Shown: positions 32,891-43,046 of the stretch, in pieces
How positions within the stretch are numbered: the stretch's first letter is position 1
How the letters are laid out: each line of letters begins with the position of its first letter
Source of the DNA: Epithemia pelagica
Taxonomy: Eukaryota; Bacillariophyta; Bacillariophyceae; Surirellales; Surirellaceae
Length of the DNA: 64,000 nt
Reading direction: 5' to 3'
NCBI GenBank assembly: GCA_946965045.2
Contig: OX337241.1
Span: 372,001 to 436,000 of the forward strand
Position numbers and translations under genes: made by a program
The notes under the pieces: model-generated
Told to the model about the DNA's origin: nothing
Seen by the model: only the letters and a program-made list of their open reading frames with translations
The model's database searches: none

Positions 32891-34031
32891 TTACTTACGT
32901 CCGTCCTTGCGTTGTAGTACCTTGGATGCTGGTTTGAGGATTTGAAAGGAGCACATGAGGGATTCGTCAATGTTCATGATTGCTCCGCTGTTGTCAAACT
33001 CTCCGCAATAGTTGGGAGCGGAAAAAATGGTGACGAGACCCCGTTGGGCAAAAAATTCGTACCCATCCTCCACCACCTGGTGGGCACGACATATCAAATC
33101 TAGATCGTGCTTCTCCAGGAATTTGGTCACAATGTCCTCTCCGAACGTGAAGGAGACACCTCGATCGTTTTCGCCCCATCCATGGATGCCCTTTTCGGGA
33201 TCCCCCCAAATGAGGTCACACAACAGCCCGTGTTCGGGAATTCTCGTGGGCCGGCGAATCCTTTGGAGCTGATCGAGGCTGGTCAGCTCGGGGCTGAGTC
33301 CCCCATGGACACACAAAATCTTGTCGTCAATGACGGCGGAAATCGGAAGGCACTCAAACACTTGGCAAAACCGTTTCCAGAGTTTGGCATTCTTGTACCG
33401 CCGTTTGCATTCGGAAAAAAAGCCATAAATTTGAGAAATGGTCGCACACTCATGGTTGCCTCGGAGCAGAAAAAAGTTTTCGGGATATTTAATCTTGTAG
33501 GCCAACACCAGTGACATGCACTCGAGGCTCTGTTCGCCCCGATCCACATAATCGCCAAGAAACAGGTAGTTGGCCTCGGGCGGGAAGCCCCCAAACTCAA
33601 AAATTCTCAACAAATCGTAGTACTGGCCGTGAATATCTCCCACAATCTTGAGTGGGGCGGACAATTCCAGCATGGATGGCTGCGCGAGCAAAATCGCCAT
33701 GGCTTGATGGCACAGCAGTTCCACCTCCGACTCGAGCAGATCCACCACCGTTCCTGGTTTCTTTTGGCGAACGCTTTCCGAAAACAAAAAAGACAAAACA
33801 CGACGCAGCAGCAAACGATTCGTTTTGAGAGACAAACCAGGACATTCTACAGCGTCCATTCCAGCAAGGTCCGCTGGGCTCGTCATCACCTCCCAAGATG
33901 ATGATGATGATACTGATACTGATGGAATGGAGAGCAGCCTACCTGAGTAATTTCTCAATGATGGCATCGATTGGGTCCGGCTGTTCTTCGGCAGCTACGG
34001 CGTCGTTGTTGTTGTTGTTTCGAGTCGACAT
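32891..34031 (-). CDS. Serine/threonine protein phosphatase PP1 catalytic subunit (two exons)
   Basis: Exon 1 34031-33943 ([20 protein letters not shown], then IDAIIEKLL) and exon 2 33773-32891 join in phase across a 169-nt intron (donor GTAGGC, acceptor AAAG), giving 323 aa, the normal PP1 length. All metal and catalytic motifs are present in order: [28 protein letters not shown] and [11 protein letters not shown]. The [21 protein letters not shown] and [14 protein letters not shown] blocks are PP1-type and not PP2A-type. The short tail ([15 protein letters not shown]) lacks the long PP1 extension. PP1 acts with targeting subunits in the cell cycle, glycogen metabolism and splicing. The open frame extends upstream of exon 2 through the intron, which could mislead gene finders. 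Confidence 0.92.
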
Positions 34032-34546
34032 GGGACGTCGTATCCTCTTCATTGCCGTCTTCTTTTTGTGTGTTATTTTACCGGTCTATGTATTGTGGAA
34101 CTCCTAAGCGGTAAGCGATCAGAGGAGTGGGGCGTCCGGTCCCGGCGAGAGAAAATCTGCAACAGGCCGTGGGGAGTAAAGTGGTGTTACCGGGGCGAAG
34201 TTCGTTCTGGCTAAGTTTGCCAGCTGGGTTGTGCGCGATCTTTGTGCTGTTGTGTGTGCTCTGTTGGCCGCAATTTGGTTGTTGTCTCATATCGAATCGG
34301 AATACTAAGGATTACTATAGATACCACGATTCTTCTGGCATTCCGGCGAGAGAAATTGTGAGGCGCGCCGCCGAGAGAAAAAGGCCTCCTGCTGTTTTTG
34401 GCCTATCCATGGTCGTCCGGCGAGGAAGTTCGTCTTTTGTCGCGTATCGATCGCGTTAGAGTCGCTCAAATGTCCCGGAAGAGTGACATCTGGCAAAGAA
34501 CAATTCGGGAGGACGACGACATGACCATGAGATCTCCGAGAAGAGA

Positions 34547-34582
<36 letters not shown>

Positions 34583-34918
34583 TTGTTGCCGATTGCTGCA
34601 CACCATTCCTCTCGTCCTTGATTTCTCGCCTCAATTATTGTGTATAGAATATAGAGACCCCCAAAACGAGAACCACAACAACACGGACTTGATAGAGAAA
34701 ATCAAGGCCCGTAGAGGTCACAGAGTTCTTTGTTTGCCACAGCGCCAACCATATAATACAAGCAGATGGTATTATCCTCTGCGTTTGTTGGGTGGCTCGC
34801 CGCCTCCCGAACTACGACACGGCAACGTTGTTATTGTAATGGTTGGAGGAGGACAACGCCAGTGGCAGGATCGTGTGCCGTATCGGGACGAACCTCCGTT
34901 TGGGTGGGGAGGACGACG
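34032..34918. other. Divergent intergenic region with GA microsatellite
   Basis: About 0.9 kb between PP1 (-) and the PPR gene (+). A GA-repeat lies at about 34549-34579. A 110-codon frame at 34127-34459 has no similarity I can recognise, and I treat it as chance. Confidence 0.4.
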
Positions 34919-37900
34919 ATGAGACACGTGGTGCATCGGTCATTGGCGTCCTGGTCGTCGTCGTCGTGCCAGCAGGGTGCTAGCCACAACAGCAGGTCCT
35001 TATTCTTGGATTCGTCGTCGTCCACCTCCTTCCTGCCGTCGTCGTTCGTGTCCACCACCACTCGAATACTACGACCCACCACAAACCATCAGCACCCTCG
35101 AACCATTCATACCGACCACCACAACCACAAGAACGACTCTGAGACTGTTGCTAGTAGTAGTAGTACTACGACTCTAGCAGAATCCAACCAGCAATCTCCT
35201 GCTGCTGCGACTGCGGGTGCTACGGATGTTGGAACGGAGGAGGGCCCTGCTGATACCACCATTGTCACTCCTCACCCACACCAAACTCCTCCTTCTACGA
35301 CCAGCACCAACACAAGGTCGTCGGAATGGATGCAACTGCAACAAGCTATCGTGGCACAACCCATTGGAAGCATGACCCCAGCCGATTGGAAACAAGCGCA
35401 CCAGTGGATGCAAACGCCCTTGCATCATTTGACGGATCGGTACGACAAACAGACCAAACCGAAAATGAAGAAACACAACAGGAACCACCACAACCACCAG
35501 ACTCAACCACAACCACAATCCTCCTCCTCCTCCTCCTTTGTGTACAAGACACCCTTGGTTTTGCAAGTTTGGGATCGATTGATTCAAGAGATTGAGGCCA
35601 CCACCGCCGCCAAGACGAAATCAGGCATGAATACGAATGATGATTCGTGTAGTAGTACGACCAGCAACAACCACCATTCGTTTGTGCCTCCCTGGAATGC
35701 CAATGACAAGAGCAAAAATGGCTTGTTGATGGGCATTCTCAAGGATTGGAAAACGGAATCCTTGCAGGCCTTGACAAAGGACGACCCAAACAACAATCAC
35801 AACCACACGTTGTTGGAGACACCGGTCCAACTGTGGAACCGACTGGTGCACGCTAGCCAGGTGGGCTTGTGGACCCCCCTGGACACACCCATGGTACCCG
35901 GACTGCTACTGTCCGTCTTGGCCCATCAAGCCGCATCGGCCCAAGACGTGCAAGACTTGATGAATCAATTTCTACAAGTGCAACAAGAACAACAACAAGC
36001 CGCATTGCAACAACAACAACAACAACAATCAGAGTCCCTCACAGAGGAGTCCATGGACCAGCATGACGAGAGCCACAACAACACTCCACTGCTTTCTCGC
36101 AACACTCATAATAACAACCACCGACCCGCTGTGCTGGTGGATGCCTGGACGTACAAGACGGTGGTTCTGGCCTGGCGTCGAGCCGGTCAAGCACACCACT
36201 GCGATCGATTGGTCCGACAATTGGTGCAGCAGCAACAACAATTGGTGCAACAACAACAACTCGAGGCGGGACATGGTATTCCGTCCACCAGCACCAGTAC
36301 CAGCAACACGGTCGTGACCGCTTCCCACGTGTTGAATGTCGCCTTGACCGCCTGGACGCAACAAGCGCTGGCGCAACAGTCGTTGTCGAATCATCCATCG
36401 GCATCCCATGCCACCTACCAGGCTTGGACCTTGTATCAAGATTTGAAACATATTTGTACCCCGGATTTGGTCTCCTTTCATTCCCTACTCAATATCTTGG
36501 CCAAACAATGGCGCCCCGATTTGGTCGACCAAGTGTTTCACGACGTGCAACAATTGTACCAACAGCACAATCGATTGGAGTTGCGACCCGACGTGCCCTT
36601 GTACCGCGTTCGATTGCAAGCGTGGGCGACCATTCTCACGGCGGCGTCGAGCCCAAAACGACAAGAACGACCACCCACAACAATTTCTCCCAAGGATCAA
36701 GATTATCAATCTCAATTGGAATTCAAGGCATGGAAAACGCATCGACACAAGGCACCCGAACAAGCCACACACGTCCTTCGAGAAATGATGCAAGTGCCTT
36801 GGATTGGTCTCCAGGATTCCGCAACATCGGATCCTTCCAAGAGCCATTCGGACTCATGGGTTCCCTTTGTGGATCACTCCAACAATCCTCCTCAGGATGA
36901 CAAAAAGAAACATACTATTGCACAACAGCAACGACAACAACGACGGCAGGGACGTCGTCGGTGGCATGCCGTTGATGTTACGGCCGTCCAGGGACCCAAC
37001 AAGTTGGATTTTGATCTCGTGTTGAAATGTTGGGCTCAATCCAAACGACCCGATGCCGGCGTGCAAGCCGAACAAGTCATGCGAGACATGCTGAAGTACC
37101 ACTCTCAACTTCAACAGCAACTTCAACAACGACAAGAGGACGGCGGCATTGTGGTGGATTGCTTTCCCAATGCCATGTCCTGGAATCATGTGTTGACGGC
37201 CCATCTCAAATCCGGTGCACCGGGTAGTTTGGAACGTGTCTATCAACTCTTTGTGGAATTGAAACAACAGCAACAATTGCTCCAACAGCAACCTGTCAAA
37301 GGCACTGACACCGCAGCAGCAGCATCGTTGGGTCACGTGGATTTGGATGTGGCCCTCTATACCACAGTCTTGCAAGCCTTGGTACGATCCCGAGATCCCA
37401 TGGCCTTGGAACGTGCCGAAGAACTCTTTCAAGAGCTCAAGCGACAAGAACAAGAACAACCAGCATCGTCCACTTTGTCGTCCACGTCGACACGGATTCA
37501 CCAAGTCGATGCCGTGGTCTATCAAGTCATGGTTCAAGTCGCGCACGAACGACAGGATCCTCAACGGATTGAAGAATTGTTTCACGAAATGAAAGAGACT
37601 CGTCGTATTCAGCCCTTGCAGTATTGTCATTGTTTGCGAGTCCAATCCTGGGCGGCCGCCGGATATCCGGAACACACGGCAGCGGCCCTCCAAGAATGGA
37701 GTCATCAAGCCTCCTTGCCGCCACGAATACCATCACCAGACCATGCGGACCAGCAACGACCCCTTCACGATGGTGGCAGGACCAAACCACCACGATCCCA
37801 GGATTATGATTCCGTCTTGCAAGCATGGTCGCACTGTGCCACGACACGACCGGATGCACCGGCTCAAGCAGAAGCAGAACTCCGTCGACGATGGGATCAA

Positions 37901-38632
37901 GTCCAGAATCCAGATCCGTCGTCGAATACGAATGCCGGGGCAATGGAACTGACACCGTCGGTCGTTTCCTATACCCATGTGTTGACAACCCTCGCTCGAT
38001 CGGGTGCCCCCCAAGCAGGAGTACAGGCACTCCGATTGTTGCGGGAATTGCAGCAATTGGCCAAAGGTTCCCATCATACCAATGAATCGGAACGGACATT
38101 GTCACGGGAAGAAAACACCAACTATGCATTGGCATATCGTTTCCAACCACCCTTGGACACTTATGTTCAAGTCATTTCCGCCATGTGTCGGTCGAGAAAT
38201 CAGTTTGCGGCTTCCACCACCTTACAAGCCAACAACAGCAATGACACCGACGACAATTCCACCACCACAACAACTCTAGCAACCACTACGCCCTCGTCGT
38301 CCGAGACGACTCCGGAGGAGGCCATTCAAGGCTTGATTACCGAACTGTACAATGTCCCTCATCCTCGCTTGTTTGGGGCCACATCATCAACCTCGACACC
38401 AATGAATGCTGAGGATGTGATACAATCCTTTGACAAAATGATGGGAGACATTCAAAGCAGTCTGTATCTACGGGATCCAGCTCAAAAGGAACGATTGTTG
38501 CACCAACTCGTTCAATTGCGACAATCCATCGTTCAAGATCATGCCGGCCAGGGCGGCGCTACAACTAGTAGTATGGTACAATCATCATCATCATCATCAC
38601 GGCGCTATCCGGACATGCGGGTCCATTCCTAG
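34919..38632 (+). CDS. Large pentatricopeptide-repeat (PPR) protein A, probably organellar
   Basis: ATG 34919 starts a basic, Ser-rich presequence without acids (MRHVVHRSLASWSSSSCQQG...), typical of mitochondrial import; an in-frame ATG at 34766 would add 51 residues. The product is 1237 aa. After an Asn/Thr-rich spacer, degenerate 35-residue helical repeats follow: DAWTYKTVVLAWRRAGQ, PDLVSFHSLLNILAKQ, LDFDLVLKCWAQSKRPDAG, PNAMSWNHVLTAHLKSG, DVALYTTVLQALVRSRDP, DAVVYQVMVQVAHERQDP, DYDSVLQAWSHCATT and SVVSYTHVLTTLARSGAP. These match PPR helix A patterns, with Gln-rich inserts between them. PPR proteins bind organelle RNA in processing, stability or translation. The repeat order and surrounding phrases closely match the minus-strand gene at 43-46.6 kb, so the two are paralogues. 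Confidence 0.8.
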   Translation: MRHVVHRSLASWSSSSCQQGASHNSRSLFLDSSSSTSFLPSSFVSTTTRILRPTTNHQHPRTIHTDHHNHKNDSETVASSSSTTTLAESNQQSPAAATAGATDVGTEEGPADTTIVTPHPHQTPPSTTSTNTRSSEWMQLQQAIVAQPIGSMTPADWKQAHQWMQTPLHHLTDRYDKQTKPKMKKHNRNHHNHQTQPQPQSSSSSSFVYKTPLVLQVWDRLIQEIEATTAAKTKSGMNTNDDSCSSTTSNNHHSFVPPWNANDKSKNGLLMGILKDWKTESLQALTKDDPNNNHNHTLLETPVQLWNRLVHASQVGLWTPLDTPMVPGLLLSVLAHQAASAQDVQDLMNQFLQVQQEQQQAALQQQQQQQSESLTEESMDQHDESHNNTPLLSRNTHNNNHRPAVLVDAWTYKTVVLAWRRAGQAHHCDRLVRQLVQQQQQLVQQQQLEAGHGIPSTSTSTSNTVVTASHVLNVALTAWTQQALAQQSLSNHPSASHATYQAWTLYQDLKHICTPDLVSFHSLLNILAKQWRPDLVDQVFHDVQQLYQQHNRLELRPDVPLYRVRLQAWATILTAASSPKRQERPPTTISPKDQDYQSQLEFKAWKTHRHKAPEQATHVLREMMQVPWIGLQDSATSDPSKSHSDSWVPFVDHSNNPPQDDKKKHTIAQQQRQQRRQGRRRWHAVDVTAVQGPNKLDFDLVLKCWAQSKRPDAGVQAEQVMRDMLKYHSQLQQQLQQRQEDGGIVVDCFPNAMSWNHVLTAHLKSGAPGSLERVYQLFVELKQQQQLLQQQPVKGTDTAAAASLGHVDLDVALYTTVLQALVRSRDPMALERAEELFQELKRQEQEQPASSTLSSTSTRIHQVDAVVYQVMVQVAHERQDPQRIEELFHEMKETRRIQPLQYCHCLRVQSWAAAGYPEHTAAALQEWSHQASLPPRIPSPDHADQQRPLHDGGRTKPPRSQDYDSVLQAWSHCATTRPDAPAQAEAELRRRWDQVQNPDPSSNTNAGAMELTPSVVSYTHVLTTLARSGAPQAGVQALRLLRELQQLAKGSHHTNESERTLSREENTNYALAYRFQPPLDTYVQVISAMCRSRNQFAASTTLQANNSNDTDDNSTTTTTLATTTPSSSETTPEEAIQGLITELYNVPHPRLFGATSSTSTPMNAEDVIQSFDKMMGDIQSSLYLRDPAQKERLLHQLVQLRQSIVQDHAGQGGATTSSMVQSSSSSSRRYPDMRVHS

Positions 38633-39073
38633 TCAGAGGTTGGTAGTTTTTCCAAACCAGTTCCAGTCGTAAGAACGATCAGGTGTGCAAATGCATCGAA
38701 TGTGAGTGGTGCTTTTACTGGAAACCGTGTTTTATAATAATAGCAGATCAGGCATTCGCTGGAATGTGTTTCGCAGAAACAAAAGTACACGAACATTCTC
38801 CATCTTACAGCATTGTGAGCTTCTTTCTAGGCGAACTATAGCATCAAGTATAGCTAGTCCGAGTCACGAACAATTGTCCGCCTAGCAAGATAGCTATCCG
38901 AGTTGTTTCGTTTTCTAGGATCCCAGCAACCGTCCAGTCAGTGCGCCAGAGACGCCACGTACGTGGCTCGCGTCATGTTCTGAAATCAAAAACGAAAAAG
39001 ACAACCATGGCGTCACTCTTTGTTTCACAAACACTCTGTTGGAATCGACCCCATCATTGCAAAGACTTTTGGC
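38633..39073. other. Intergenic region
   Basis: About 440 bp between the PPR A stop and the PAP/fibrillin start. A separate ATG at 39007 lies in another frame just upstream and would be a short upstream frame if included in the transcript. Nothing else is seen. Confidence 0.4.
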
Positions 39074-39997
39074 ATGATGCGGGATTCTTGGTCGTCTTCG
39101 TTTGGCACCTTGCCTCCGTTTCATCGGAGTACGGCTTGTGTTGTCCTGTTTCTCTCGTTCCTCTGTTTGGAGCAGACACAACCAGTGCACGCCTTGCAAA
39201 CGCTCTGGAACAATTTCCCCCAAACCATGCCCAGTCCGGTAGAGTTCTTGTTTCCATCGACCAGTAGTAACCAAAAGAAGAACAAGCAGCAACGAGAATT
39301 GGAAGACGAATTGCTTTCCTTGATTGATCGTCAAGGTCAACGATTGGCCAATTCGGACGAGATTTCGCGACTGGTGATGGAATTGGAAGAACAAAATCCC
39401 ACATCCGAACCAGCCATTGCCCCTCAAGTGTATGGACGATGGAAACTCTTGTACACCACCAATGCCGATACCAGCAGTCCTATCCAACGAAAGGCCGTCG
39501 ATGCCCAAACCTTTACCATTTACCAAGATATTCTCGTGGTCGACTCCAAGGAGGACGACAACCAGCAACAACCACAACAAGTCTTGCAAGTCAATCAAGT
39601 CGTGGAATTTTCCGATCGCATCCGGTTGAGTGTAGATGCATTGGCGTCGACATTGGCCTATCCGTTGGCTGAATTGACGGCTCGACAAGGGACGGGCAAA
39701 ATTTTGGGCATTAATGTTTTGGGTGTGAGTTTGGTCGGCGAAGAAGCTCAACCCGATCCGTCTCGTCCCAATTCTCGTATTGACTTTGTCTTTGATGAGG
39801 GCAATTTCATGATTATGGGCGAAAACGACAAGGACAAACCCCTCTTTCAAGTCCCTTATCCAGTACCCTTTCGATGGCCCATCTTCCGTGATGCCGTCAA
39901 GGGATGGATTGATATTACCTATCTTAGTGACCGACTCCGCATCGCGCGAGGAAACAAGGGGACCACATTTATTTTAGAGAAACAACCAGAACAATAA
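39074..39997 (+). CDS. PAP/fibrillin family protein (plastid lipid-associated)
   Basis: ATG 39074 (or 39077) begins MMRDSW..., with a hydrophobic signal segment (STACVVLFLSFLCLE) ending near VHA-LQTLWNNF, as in bipartite diatom plastid leaders; the product is 307 aa. The mature part starts with a helix (LEDELLSLIDRQG), then PQVYGRWKLLYTTN, the family's strongest motif. It continues VNQVVEFSDRIRLSV and SRIDFVFDEGNF and ends with WIDITYLSDRLRIARGNKGT, the standard C-terminal strand pair. PAP/fibrillins are lipocalin-like proteins of plastoglobules and thylakoid margins that bind lipids or quinones. Similarity is to the domain overall; no particular fibrillin subgroup can be named. Intronless. 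Confidence 0.9.
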   Translation: MMRDSWSSSFGTLPPFHRSTACVVLFLSFLCLEQTQPVHALQTLWNNFPQTMPSPVEFLFPSTSSNQKKNKQQRELEDELLSLIDRQGQRLANSDEISRLVMELEEQNPTSEPAIAPQVYGRWKLLYTTNADTSSPIQRKAVDAQTFTIYQDILVVDSKEDDNQQQPQQVLQVNQVVEFSDRIRLSVDALASTLAYPLAELTARQGTGKILGINVLGVSLVGEEAQPDPSRPNSRIDFVFDEGNFMIMGENDKDKPLFQVPYPVPFRWPIFRDAVKGWIDITYLSDRLRIARGNKGTTFILEKQPEQ

Positions 39998-40637
39998 ACA
40001 AGAGAAATAGGAGCTTGGTCACTAGAGGCTTGCGTGATTCGAAATGACTAGGAATAATATTCTATCAACTCAAAACCTTGCAGAAAGACTCGTTACAGAA
40101 GGAAAGACCAGCCGAAATGTGTACTTTTGAGATTGTCTGCCCCTTGTTGTCCTTTTTCTCCATTATGTTTTTGCCGGATGGACGACTCACGCGAGGAATC
40201 CACGTTTAGAATAGAGGCAAATCAGGTTCAGATTGGCTCGCTGATTGGCCGGATAGATGGCTCTTGATTTTCAAACAAGGATCAAAAGAGCAAGGGGCAC
40301 CAAAGGTTGATGGCCCGTTTTATAGTGTCCTCGATGAGTCTGGTGTTGGAAGATTTTCAAAAAGTAGTAACACCCAGAATCTCCATTCGGCTTGTTGGTC
40401 GTGCCGTGAAAAAACGAAAATGGGTCGGTACGCTCTCTTGACATTCTCGCTCTGTCGTTTTTGTTGGATCGAAAGTCCATCATCATAGTTGTGCTTGACT
40501 ACCAGAAACGGTTCGAACAGTTTGAAGAAACGGTTGTGTGAACTTGTTGCCTTTGTTCCTTTTTCAAACTCTGGGTGGTAGTGACATGTTGAATTCTGTG
40601 GGGAAAAAAGTGGCACACACATGCCAGTCGTTTGTGG
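39998..40637. other. Intergenic region between convergent genes
   Basis: About 640 bp between the stops of PAP/fibrillin (+) and the ankyrin-type gene (-). Only short frames are seen on either strand. Confidence 0.4.
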
Positions 40638-42573
40638 TCATGTCACAATTGTAGGCACCAAGGATCGAACGAGGCCAAACAGAGTCGTACTCCTCGTTTG
40701 CGATGAAGCAGGGTCACAATAATCTGGGGTGGAAGAAGCAACCGTAGCACGAGCACAAGACGAATGCTGCTGGGCCCACTTTTCCAAGAGCCATGGAAGG
40801 ACCGAACACAGACTCTTGTGGTGTCGCGAGTGATTTCGGGTGGGTACAACCGTCGATGTACCAGCACTGACACTGTCGTCTTGTTCTTGTGGTGGTGGGA
40901 CAAACTGCACCAAATCAGCCACCGCTGCAGGATAGGCTTGCACCAACAACCTCCACCAGCAACAACCACCACCACCATCGGCCTCGTCGGCAGAGGAGGA
41001 GGAGGTGACCAAGATGGGATTTTGCAAGGCCAACTCGAGGGGCAAGACTCCATCCGACTGTCGTCGACACGAAGCGGCCGCCGTGGCGGCTGGGTGGTAC
41101 TCGTTGGTACTAGTATTCTTGATAGGGAATCCCATGCATTGCCACACGAGTTGAAATCCTTGTGTGGTTGCATATTGAGCTGCCCAATGCAACGGTGTGC
41201 CATCCATAGTGTCGTGGGTTTTGTTGGTGGCATTGACGTGGCAAACGTTGGAGGTCGTCTCGTTGGAAGGGCAAGGATGATACAGGGCAAAAAGAATGGG
41301 TTGGTATACCAAAATGGCATATTCTTGCAGGGATGGTGGACGATGAGAATGACACAAGGCGGCACGTACTACCCGAAAGGGTTGATTGTCCAGAACGTCG
41401 TCCTGGGTGGTGATGGTGTTGTCATTTGGAGGAGAGTGAGAAGAGGAGGCGTCTGACTGTTTCATCACGACTACCAGAGGAGTTTGTTCATATTCGGCCA
41501 CGAGCAAAACACTGGCAATTTTCCAAAAGTGTGTGTATCGATAATTGTCCAATTCCGCTTGCCACGACTCCAAGGACGACGACGAGGATGGTTCTGGTTG
41601 TTGATGCAGGAGCAACCCCGTCCGCATACGATTGCGTCGGGTTTGACAGACGTTCAAATTTTTGCGCAAATTCCAAACTTCCAACGGTTTGACGCCATAG
41701 AGAGGATCGGGTCGGGTCGTGATTGAGACACCTAGCGGAGTTTTCAACAAAGCGACAAAGGCATTCACATCGGCATGTCCATACCCCGTCAACAAGTGCA
41801 AGGGATAGCGAGGTCGGGGATACGACGAGGATGGTGACGAAGACCAAGCCATTGCAACCGCTTCTGGATAGGCTTGTACCAAACAGTCCAAGACAGCGGC
41901 TGAAGCGCGATACGAGCAGGCCACTGAGAAAAAAGATGAAGCAAAACATGCCAAAGAATACAAGACGATGAGGAATGTTTTGTGGATCGGAATCCATGCA
42001 ACAAACGTTCCAAACGATACATTTCTCATGTGCTTGTTGCATGCAGCATCGCAAAACGGACGTACCATGCAAGGGCAAACATCCTTGCGCGTTGGCAGTC
42101 TGGGCCAACTCGGGACAAGCGCGAAGCAACTGTTGTACCACTGTCACGGGTGGATTGCCAAACACGGTCCAATGCAACTGGGTATCTCCCGTGTTATCGT
42201 CCACAAACTGTACCGAGACTTCGTGAGGATGGGTTTGACACCGATATTCCAAGGCCACCCACGCCCATTGACGAGCCAAATGATAGGCCAATGGTTTGTG
42301 TTGGTTGCTGCGGTTGTTGTCGATTGAAGGCAAAGTTTCTGGATTATCGTTGTTGTTACCTTCCGAGCTGGATCTCCTGTTATTGTTGGACCGAGAAGCG
42401 GGGGCGTCGACCACTTGCACTTGAGGAAGAGAGATTGTGACTCCATCATGAACGACCACATCTTCGTCATTCTCCGTGTCCTTGCTTCGTCTTCGAATTC
42501 GTTGCCAAACCCGACGCAAGGACTGCTTGGAGGGCATCCACGGCAACGAAGAGGAGGAGGAGGAGGAGGACAT
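40638..42573 (-). CDS. Ankyrin-repeat-type protein (two exons)
   Basis: Exon 1 42573-42066 and exon 2 41923-40638 join in phase over a 142-nt intron (donor GTACGT, acceptor CTCAG), giving 597 aa. The join recreates an ankyrin helix pair, GCLPLH-VACSYRASAAVLDC then LVQAYPEAV. Other repeat-like units are GDTQLHWTVFGNPPVTVVQQ LLRACPEL, RYPLHLLTGYGHADVNAF, GTPLHWAAQYATTQGFQL and GVLPLELALQNPIL followed by LLVQAYPAAV. The LPLH.A...YP.A style is common in ankyrin-like families of diatoms and other stramenopiles. A Ser-rich, basic N-terminus (WMPSKQSLRRVWQRIRRRSK) precedes the repeats. No catalytic domain is seen; the role is presumably protein binding. The frame remains open through part of the intron on both sides. 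Confidence 0.7.
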
Positions 42574-43046
42574 CTGCTGATGAAGTTTCGGTATAGTTTT
42601 GGAAGCGATTGCTTAAGCCTCTTGGAACGAACCTTCACGGTTCAAGCATTGGATGATCACAAAGAGATGAGGACAATGATGAAATAAGACTTAGATAGGA
42701 TTTCTGTCAAATTCGATTCTTCATCCTCCATGGTCGCCGTCAGCAGACTTCAGGTTTTGGGGGTATCACCCCCAAAATTTGTGCTCGAATCACACGCCCG
42801 CTAAAACTAAAATGGGAAGGAAACTATGTTTGATGTTTGATAGGAAAAACTATTCCTGAGTATGATTCTGTTGGAACAAAACCACAAACGGACCCAATTA
42901 TGGATACGATGATAGATAGGATGATTCTAAGGATTTCCATATTCCCTCCCGTTTCTAATGGAACCATATTTGTATGGTCATTGGATGCAAGGGACCGAGA
43001 ATTTCTTTATAGGTACAGATGGTCTGTGTGCCATTGATAAATTGTA
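42574..43046. other. Intergenic region with a perfect hairpin
   Basis: About 470 bp between the ankyrin-type start and the PPR B stop, both on the minus strand. It contains the hairpin listed separately and is AT-rich from 42780 on. Confidence 0.4.
42755..42777. repeat. Perfect 10-bp inverted repeat with 3-nt loop
   Basis: TTTTGGGGGT at 42755-42764 pairs with ACCCCCAAAA at 42768-42777 around ATC. It could be a transposon end, a cruciform or an RNA hairpin upstream of the ankyrin-type gene. No matching partner was found nearby. Confidence 0.6.

Noticed and set aside
34127-34459. A 110-codon plus-strand frame with a hydrophobic segment
   Set aside because: It lies in the PP1/PPR promoter region, has no recognisable similarity and no coding-style composition.
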